Of a stretch of 12,133 bases of DNA, positions 7,482 to 12,133 are shown piece after piece. Made by a program: the position numbers and the translations under genes. Position 1 is the stretch's first letter, and each line of letters opens with the position of its first letter. The stretch spans positions 20,620-32,752 of the forward strand of contig DGKK01000035.1 in the NCBI GenBank assembly GCA_002387725.1. Direction: 5' to 3'. The DNA is from Nitrospirae bacterium UBA4572. GTDB lineage: Bacteria; Nitrospirota; Leptospirillia; Leptospirillales; Leptospirillaceae. A model generated the notes under the pieces. That model saw nothing but the letters and a program-made list of their open reading frames with translations, searched no databases and was not told where the DNA came from.

Positions 7482-10282
7482 GAAGGCCGGTCTCCCGAAA
7501 GGACCGTCTTTCCCGTCAGGGCATTGTCCCAGCGCGTGGAATCGTCAATCTTCGCTCCGGTGAACCCCGCCGCATAGAGGGAGCCGTGGGAGAAGTCGGC
7601 GAACCGGAGGTCGGCCTTCAGGAAGAGGCCCTGGCGGAAGTCTCCGCCGCGGCCGTCGGAGCCCCGGAGATCGGCCTTCACAAACCGGGCTCCGACGGCC
7701 CGAACCCCCGAAAGTCGGGATCCCGAAAGATTTCCGCCGGAGAGGTCCGTCCCGGCGAGGGTCGCCCCCCGAAAGTCGGCTCCGGAGAGATCGAGACCTC
7801 GGAGATTGGCCAGAGCGAGGTCCGCTCCTTTGAAACAGGATCGGGAAAAGTCGACGGAGTTCGGAAAGGAGGCCTTGCGGAGGACCGCCCCCGTAAAGCG
7901 GGTCTCCGGCCCCGCGCACTCGAGAAAGGTGACACCGGAGAGATCCGCCTCCGAAAAATCGCACCGCTCAAAATCGGCCTTCATGAAGAGGGCCCGGGTG
8001 AAATCGGAGCCGGAAAAGTCCGCCTCCCGGAACAGGAGCCGTTCCCCGGAGTCCGGATCGGAGCCGGAAGCGGGATAGGGAAGGCGCCCGGCCCGCATGA
8101 ACTTCGCCCCCGGAAAGGAAGACTTCCGGAGCGTCGCCCGATGGTACTGGACCTGGAAGAGCTCGGCCCCGGAAAAGCGTCCTTCGGACAATACGCAACC
8201 GTCAAGCACGGCTCCGGACAGGACGGCCTTTTCGAAATTGGCCCCCGTTCCCCGGACTCCGGTGAGGTCGGCGCAGCCTAATCCCGCGCCGGAGAAATCC
8301 GCCCGTTCAACATGGGCACCGGAGAGCCTTCCGTGGGCCATCCAGGCGCCGGAAAACCGGGCGCCGGAGAGATCCGATCCTGACAGGTCGGCCCCGAGGA
8401 GGTCGCATTCCGAAAAGTCGCATCCGGAGAGATCGAGTCCGGAGAGATCCGCCCCGCGAAGCGTCTGTCCCCGGAAGCGCCGATCTCCCCGGAGTCCAGC
8501 CGTCACCCTCTCGCGGCCTGCCCGGGCCCGCTCCGGGTCGGCGTCGGGAGGCCGGAAGTGGTGGAGGCTCCGCACCATGGAGTTCGACAACGTCCCGCTG
8601 GCTCGGAAACTCTCCATCTTTTCCCGGGCCCGGTCGATCCGGGAGAGGGCCACCCCCATCGCCTGCCGCTTTTCCGGTGGAACTCCTCCCGGTATCTGGG
8701 CCTCCTCCTGGGTCAGAAGCCCCTCAATTTTCTCCCGGAACTCTTCGAGACGCTCAGTTCCCGGCCCTCCCCGAGGCTTGGATGGGGCCTCCGGTTTTCG
8801 CATGAGGGTCCGGAGAAAGCTCTCCCTGTCACGATTTGTGTTCTCGAAGACCTCGGCAGGGATCCGGCCCACCGCCTCCCGAAGGGTCGCCTCGGCATAG
8901 GCGGCAGGGTCCTCGACAGGAATCCGGCGCGCTTCGCTCTCTCTCACACGGTCGAGAAGCGACATCGGAGGCTGATGACGGAGGGCGTTGAGGGCCTGTT
9001 CGACCTCGTCCCTTTTTGCCTCCAGAGCCTTCCGGAGACTCTCCTGCCCCTCCGGAGACTCCCCTGCCCCGATCGCCGGTTCCCCCCCGGCCAGGGCCCG
9101 GTCGATCGTCTCTTTCCTGTGCTCCAAGATCTTTCCGATCTTCTCCCCCGCCGTCGACGGGGTGGAGGCGAGATGGTACTCGACATCCAGCATGTGCGAC
9201 CGGGGATCGTCCCCGAGACGCGCGGGCAGCAGCGGCACGTCGGAAAAGCGGCTCAGGTCCTTCGGATTCCGAGCGACGCGACGGTCCCGGACCGAGAGGT
9301 AATGCTCCGGCAAGCGCCCCTCCCCCGGATCCTCGGCGGCCAAAAGTACGGATTCCACCTCGAAAGCGTCGTCGGAAGCCACCGGAAGCGAGCCCCGGTG
9401 GATCATCACCCCCAACTCGAGATCGGGAAAGAGCCAAAGGGTCTCCGGGGCGAGTGGCACTTCGACGAAGGCCCCATTCCGGAGCGTCGCGAAGCTTCGG
9501 AGCACGATCCGGGGAAGGTGGCCCTCCAGTCGCTCCTTTGCTGGATGAAGCCCTTCCAGGGAAAAGGCCTCTCCCCCGGCAAAGGTTCTGGGAAGCCACT
9601 GGTCGGGAGGCGCCTGATTGTAAAGGGTCCAGTCGGAGTCGGCCGGAAGCTCCGGCGGCTCCTGGCCGATCTCGCCTGCGCGGTAGCGGCCGATGCGATC
9701 GGAACGGCTGCTCCACATGAGTCCCAAGGCTCCCAGACCCGCGGGGGCCGGACGGTCATCGGGGGAAAGAATCGGATGGGCCGGGTCCTCGATGTTGGGA
9801 AGAGGGTGGGGACCCTCCGAAGACTCTCCCCAATACCCCACTCCGACCGGATTGGCCGGGTATCCCGGGCCACCGTAGGCACGGCTCCAGTCGATCGGCA
9901 TCGCGGTGAAGGGAACCGGATCGCTTATCCGGAGGATCCCCCGCTCCCGAACCCACACCCGGTTTCCACGGACATCCAACACCTTGGTCACGGGACCGAC
10001 ACGGACGACAACCCGGCGGGAGGAAACGGCCTGTCCCCCTGGCCCGTAGCAACGGGCGGAAAGGAGCACCTCCCCCCGGTCCTTGGGGATCCCCTCATCC
10101 CAGACCCCTTCCTTGGGCAGGGAGGGTGCGATCGTCTGCCAGAGCATATGTTCAGGAAGCGGGACGTCAGGCTCGTTTAAGGAAAAGCCCACTAGCCCCG
10201 TAAGGGCCAGACGGTGGCCTTGCCGCCGGTAGGTCCTGCAAAGGAACCCGAGAAGAAGGGGTTTGATGACACGAAGTCCCAT
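7478..10282 (-). CDS. DUF2169 domain protein fused to pentapeptide repeats, T6SS adaptor/chaperone candidate
   Basis: DUF2169 proteins are found beside PAAR-like and VgrG genes and are thought to act as adaptors or chaperones for T6SS spike cargo. The 934-residue product has a DUF2169 domain at about 15-310, shown by PFTAMPIDWSRAYGG (124-138), NPVG (144-147), LPNIEDP (161-167) and DWTLYNQAPPDQWLP (217-231). A charged, mostly helical linker follows (about 375-600; heptad-like stretches near 380-397, 412-436 and 508-560). Pentapeptide repeats fill about 606-728 and 749-912, separated by a short Gly/Ser/Pro-rich break, with one extra residue near 810. The start lies 11 bp after the octad-repeat gene, with a weak GAGG overlapping that stop, and the end overlaps the next pentapeptide gene in an ATGA. 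No membrane segment or enzyme motif is visible. Confidence 0.93.
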   Translation of the reverse strand: MGLRVIKPLLLGFLCRTYRRQGHRLALTGLVGFSLNEPDVPLPEHMLWQTIAPSLPKEGVWDEGIPKDRGEVLLSARCYGPGGQAVSSRRVVVRVGPVTKVLDVRGNRVWVRERGILRISDPVPFTAMPIDWSRAYGGPGYPANPVGVGYWGESSEGPHPLPNIEDPAHPILSPDDRPAPAGLGALGLMWSSRSDRIGRYRAGEIGQEPPELPADSDWTLYNQAPPDQWLPRTFAGGEAFSLEGLHPAKERLEGHLPRIVLRSFATLRNGAFVEVPLAPETLWLFPDLELGVMIHRGSLPVASDDAFEVESVLLAAEDPGEGRLPEHYLSVRDRRVARNPKDLSRFSDVPLLPARLGDDPRSHMLDVEYHLASTPSTAGEKIGKILEHRKETIDRALAGGEPAIGAGESPEGQESLRKALEAKRDEVEQALNALRHQPPMSLLDRVRESEARRIPVEDPAAYAEATLREAVGRIPAEVFENTNRDRESFLRTLMRKPEAPSKPRGGPGTERLEEFREKIEGLLTQEEAQIPGGVPPEKRQAMGVALSRIDRAREKMESFRASGTLSNSMVRSLHHFRPPDADPERARAGRERVTAGLRGDRRFRGQTLRGADLSGLDLSGCDFSECDLLGADLSGSDLSGARFSGAWMAHGRLSGAHVERADFSGAGLGCADLTGVRGTGANFEKAVLSGAVLDGCVLSEGRFSGAELFQVQYHRATLRKSSFPGAKFMRAGRLPYPASGSDPDSGERLLFREADFSGSDFTRALFMKADFERCDFSEADLSGVTFLECAGPETRFTGAVLRKASFPNSVDFSRSCFKGADLALANLRGLDLSGADFRGATLAGTDLSGGNLSGSRLSGVRAVGARFVKADLRGSDGRGGDFRQGLFLKADLRFADFSHGSLYAAGFTGAKIDDSTRWDNALTGKTVLSGDRPS
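7553..8467 (-). repeat. Pentapeptide-repeat region of the DUF2169 fusion protein
   Basis: Two blocks of pentapeptide repeats, residues about 606-728 and 749-910, make the C-terminal third of the fusion protein. Typical units are ADLSG, CDFSE, ADLTG and ADFRG. The break between blocks holds about 20 residues rich in Gly, Ser, Pro and Asp, so two stacked helices or a kinked one are expected. Confidence 0.9.
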
Positions 10283-10293
10283 AGAGGTCGGCC

Positions 10294-11193
10294 TCAGGTG
10301 AAGACGTGGATTCCGGCGGACTGGATGACGGCGCCACAGTCACGGGCCACGGTCGATACATTCTCGATCTGAATGGTGTGGTTCGCGAGCTTGGCCTGAA
10401 CCTCTTTTGCCTCGAGTTCGGAGGCAGACGCCCTTCCGGCGGGATGCTCATCCGTGATAAAACCCACAGTGACGGTATTGTGGGCTCCGATAAACAGATC
10501 GAGAATATCTCCCAAGACCACATTCTGAAGTCCCACCGCGTTGAAGTTGATCTGATCGCCGAGTGTGATCTGTGTGCACAACCCCAGGGCCAGCTGGTTC
10601 AAAGTCCCCAAAACGACGGTATTGCTGCTGCCGAGGGCTACTTGGGATTGATTGCCATTGGCCAAGGCGTACTGGTTCCCCGTGGTGTAGGACGCCTGGT
10701 TCCCTTGAATATAATTGACCTGATTTCCCGTGGTGTAGGTCGTCTGGTTCCCTCGGATATGATTGACCTGATTTCCCTTGGTGTTGTTGGTCACGTTGCC
10801 CGAGTTGTTATTGACGGTGTCTCCCGCGACATTGGATTCAAAGTTCCCATTGGGAACGTTGACGATGACGTCCCCGTTCGCGCTGTTGATGTGGATGCTT
10901 CCTTTTCCCGGTCCGTTTGGCCCGGGGGTGCTTCTGTTGCAGGACTTGATCACGGCCCCGCCATTCTGTCCCGAGATCCAGAAATCTCCGTTCGTCATCC
11001 CCGAATAGAAACCGTTTTTATCGGCTTCGTTCGAAAAGGGAAGTTTCGACTGGGCACTGTTCCCGCTCCCGATCCCGTTGATGAAGATCCCGTTCATGGC
11101 CTGAAGGCTGATATAGGAGCTGGAGTATCCCACAATACCGGTCGTTTCGGATACTTTTTCGATGTTCTCGGAGTTGGTGTTGAGGCTGGACAT
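10294..11193 (-). CDS. Asn-rich octapeptide-repeat protein, probable separate spike needle
   Basis: I recognise no named family. The 299-residue product has a beta-rich, Gly/Asn-rich N-terminal part (about 19-115), sixteen consecutive 8-residue repeats at 116-243 (GNQVNHIR, GNQTTYTT, GNQVNYIQ, GNQASYTT) with Gly at the first position in all but one (Val220), and a C-terminal helix-plus-strand tail (about 253-299). Eight-residue repeats are the hallmark of the triple-stranded beta-helix of phage T4 gp5 and of VgrG C-terminal needles, where similar Gly-Asn repeats occur. The gene directly follows a short vgrG. AAGGAG at 11200-11205, 6 nt before the ATG, and a 36-bp spacer show a genuine separate gene, not a frameshifted vgrG end. 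Composition is poorer in GC and richer in Asn than in its neighbours. Function as a needle extension is inference. Confidence 0.85.
   Translation of the reverse strand: MSSLNTNSENIEKVSETTGIVGYSSSYISLQAMNGIFINGIGSGNSAQSKLPFSNEADKNGFYSGMTNGDFWISGQNGGAVIKSCNRSTPGPNGPGKGSIHINSANGDVIVNVPNGNFESNVAGDTVNNNSGNVTNNTKGNQVNHIRGNQTTYTTGNQVNYIQGNQASYTTGNQYALANGNQSQVALGSSNTVVLGTLNQLALGLCTQITLGDQINFNAVGLQNVVLGDILDLFIGAHNTVTVGFITDEHPAGRASASELEAKEVQAKLANHTIQIENVSTVARDCGAVIQSAGIHVFT
10465..10848 (-). repeat. Sixteen tandem octapeptide repeats (24-bp period)
   Basis: Residues 116-243 of the octad protein form sixteen units of exactly eight residues. The first half is polar (GN-Q/V/F, Asn, Thr, Tyr); from residue 180 the last two positions become aliphatic (GNQSQVAL, GSSNTVVL, GTLNQLAL, GLCTQITL), as if the helix core changes character along its length. 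Confidence 0.92.
10683..10778 (-). repeat. Near-perfect 48-bp tandem duplication inside the octad array
   Basis: Units 10683-10730 and 10731-10778 align without gaps and differ at 6 of 48 positions by my count. Each encodes two octads, so the array appears to have grown by whole double-octad steps. Confidence 0.85.
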
Positions 11194-11199
11194 GGCAGG

Positions 11200-11205
11200 C
11201 TCCTT
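11200..11205 (-). promoter_or_regulatory. Ribosome binding site of the octad-repeat gene
   Basis: AAGGAG on the minus strand, 6 nt before the ATG at 11191-11193. It supports independent translation of the octad protein after the vgrG stop at 11230-11232. Confidence 0.8.
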
Positions 11206-11229
11206 TTCATGGTTGAGGAAAACCGGAGG

Positions 11230-12133
11230 TCAGAGACTCCCGTCGATGAGCATGAGGACGTTCCCCCCGGCAGACCGGATGATGTTAATTTCCGGATTCT
11301 TGTTCGACACCAGATTCCGTCCCTCCGAATTGTGAAGGGCCCCAACGATCACCGGCTGGTCGGGATCTCCTCCCATGAAGGCCACCAGGACCTCCGTATC
11401 CTTGTGGAGAGGGAAATGCATCCCGTTGTCGGCCCCGGCCAGCGGGGTGGCGAGCCGGACCCACCCCGAGCCCTTCTGGCTCTTCCGCTTCGTGAGGGCG
11501 AAGGGAAACCGAATCTTGTACTCTCCGAACTCGTTGAGCTCCGCAAATTTCCCCGACCCTTCCGCCTCGACGATCCCCTGGACGACACCGGAAATGCGGG
11601 GCCATAGGGTCTTGCGTTCGGGGCGGAACGGCACATCCGCAGGAATGGCCTCAAAGGAAGTGGTGAATCGTCCCTGCTCGGCAACGCTCCCCGGCCCCCG
11701 GGAGGATTCTGTCAGGGACCCGTCGAAACGCGCGCGGATGACGAAAAACGACCCGTTCACCTCCTCCCGAAAATGGCTTCTGACCTTGACCGTGGTTCCT
11801 GCCCGGATATCAATGGCGGAACTCTTTCCGGAGAATCTCCGCTCCCGACATCTGACCAGCTCGGCGAGAAGTTTTGCCTGGCGTTTCGCCTCGGCGTTCG
11901 TCCGGAGATTCTCCCCGTACTCTTCGACGAGAGTCTCAAGGCGCGGGTCGAGAACCTCTTCCTCGCGGATTTCGAGGTTCGCCTTTCGATAGTTGAAGTC
12001 CTGAACGACCACCTTGCCGGTGACCGGACGGATCGTTTCTGAAAACTCGATCAGCGAATCGTCCGAGAACCCCACATCGAGATCCCCCGGGGGCCGGTAG
12101 ACCAGCGACTTCGTCCAGGCCGGCTTCTGGTGG
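11230..12133 (-). CDS. vgrG: VgrG/TssI spike protein, short form (partial, N-terminus outside window)
   Basis: VgrG trimers form the T6SS spike, combining phage gp27- and gp5-like parts. The frame is open to the window edge, so the 300 visible codons are the C-terminal part; the GTG at 12073-12075 is an internal Val. Visible parts, counted from that Val, are the end of the gp27-like region with a charged helix (about 45-80), the FRPERKTLWPRISGVVQGIV entry to the gp5 OB barrel (150-169), GEYKIRFPF (184-192), GSGWVRLATPLAG (202-214) and DPDQPVIVGALHNS (237-250). Only 31 residues follow, ending INIIRSAGGNVLMLIDGSL. Many VgrGs continue here into a long beta-helix; this one has none and no C-terminal effector domain. 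The stop is clean, followed after 36 bp by the octad-repeat gene. Confidence 0.94.
   Translation of the reverse strand, partial: HQKPAWTKSLVYRPPGDLDVGFSDDSLIEFSETIRPVTGKVVVQDFNYRKANLEIREEEVLDPRLETLVEEYGENLRTNAEAKRQAKLLAELVRCRERRFSGKSSAIDIRAGTTVKVRSHFREEVNGSFFVIRARFDGSLTESSRGPGSVAEQGRFTTSFEAIPADVPFRPERKTLWPRISGVVQGIVEAEGSGKFAELNEFGEYKIRFPFALTKRKSQKGSGWVRLATPLAGADNGMHFPLHKDTEVLVAFMGGDPDQPVIVGALHNSEGRNLVSNKNPEINIIRSAGGNVLMLIDGSL

Noticed and set aside
8558..10180. 540-codon open frame on the plus strand opposite the DUF2169 gene
   Set aside because: It lies wholly antisense to a gene with clear DUF2169 and pentapeptide motifs. GC-rich codon use leaves the opposite strand open; the translation shows no recognisable domain.
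10465..10848. Periodic DNA repeats as a CRISPR array or intergenic minisatellite
   Set aside because: The 24-bp period is in frame, encodes regular octads and lacks the constant-repeat and unique-spacer pattern of CRISPR.
10306..11607. 433-codon plus-strand open frame spanning the octad gene and the vgrG end
   Set aside because: Its repeats (VGRLVP and similar) mirror the octad repeats on the other strand, and it crosses two supported minus-strand genes.
10294..12133. Octad-repeat gene as a frameshifted C-terminus of vgrG
   Set aside because: The vgrG stop is followed by a 36-bp spacer with a good ribosome binding site and ATG, and the octad protein has its own N-terminal domain before the repeats.

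Overview
The window is the interior of one type VI secretion system (T6SS) gene cluster. All ten genes I support lie on the minus strand, so they read from right to left. Gaps are at most 37 bp and three gene pairs overlap, which suggests a single polycistronic message. No stretch over 300 bp lacks a gene, and I see no tRNA, rRNA, insertion sequence, CRISPR array, internal promoter or terminator. The DNA is GC-rich and the genes encode an inner-membrane and outer-membrane-lipoprotein apparatus, so the host is a Gram-negative (diderm) bacterium. Genus cannot be read from the sequence; an environmental proteobacterium or a Leptospirillum-like organism are only guesses.

In transcription order the right half holds the spike and its loading module. 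It contains the 3' part of vgrG (11230-12133, cut by the window edge), an Asn-rich protein with a strict 8-residue repeat (10294-11193), a DUF2169 protein fused to pentapeptide repeats (7478-10282), a second protein made almost entirely of pentapeptide repeats (6387-7481), a DUF3540 protein (5792-6397) and a PAAR-like DUF4150 protein (5386-5781). The left half holds the membrane complex and baseplate adaptor: tssJ lipoprotein (4719-5366), tssK (3302-4684), tssL/DotU (2628-3305) and the N-terminal 863 codons of tssM/IcmF (1-2590, cut by the window edge).

From family knowledge, TssJLM forms the envelope-spanning channel, TssK links it to the baseplate, VgrG is the spike trimer and a PAAR protein caps its tip. 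DUF2169, pentapeptide, DUF3540 and DUF4150 genes recur together in T6SS loci and probably help build or load the tip.

The most unusual part is the spike. This VgrG stops 31 residues after its conserved C-terminal core motif, where longer VgrGs continue into a beta-helical needle. The next gene encodes sixteen in-register octads of the kind expected in such a needle. I infer a two-gene spike, with the needle made as a separate polypeptide. The two long pentapeptide solenoids beside it are also remarkable, one of them running about 62 repeats without an indel. No toxin or immunity gene is recognisable in the window.
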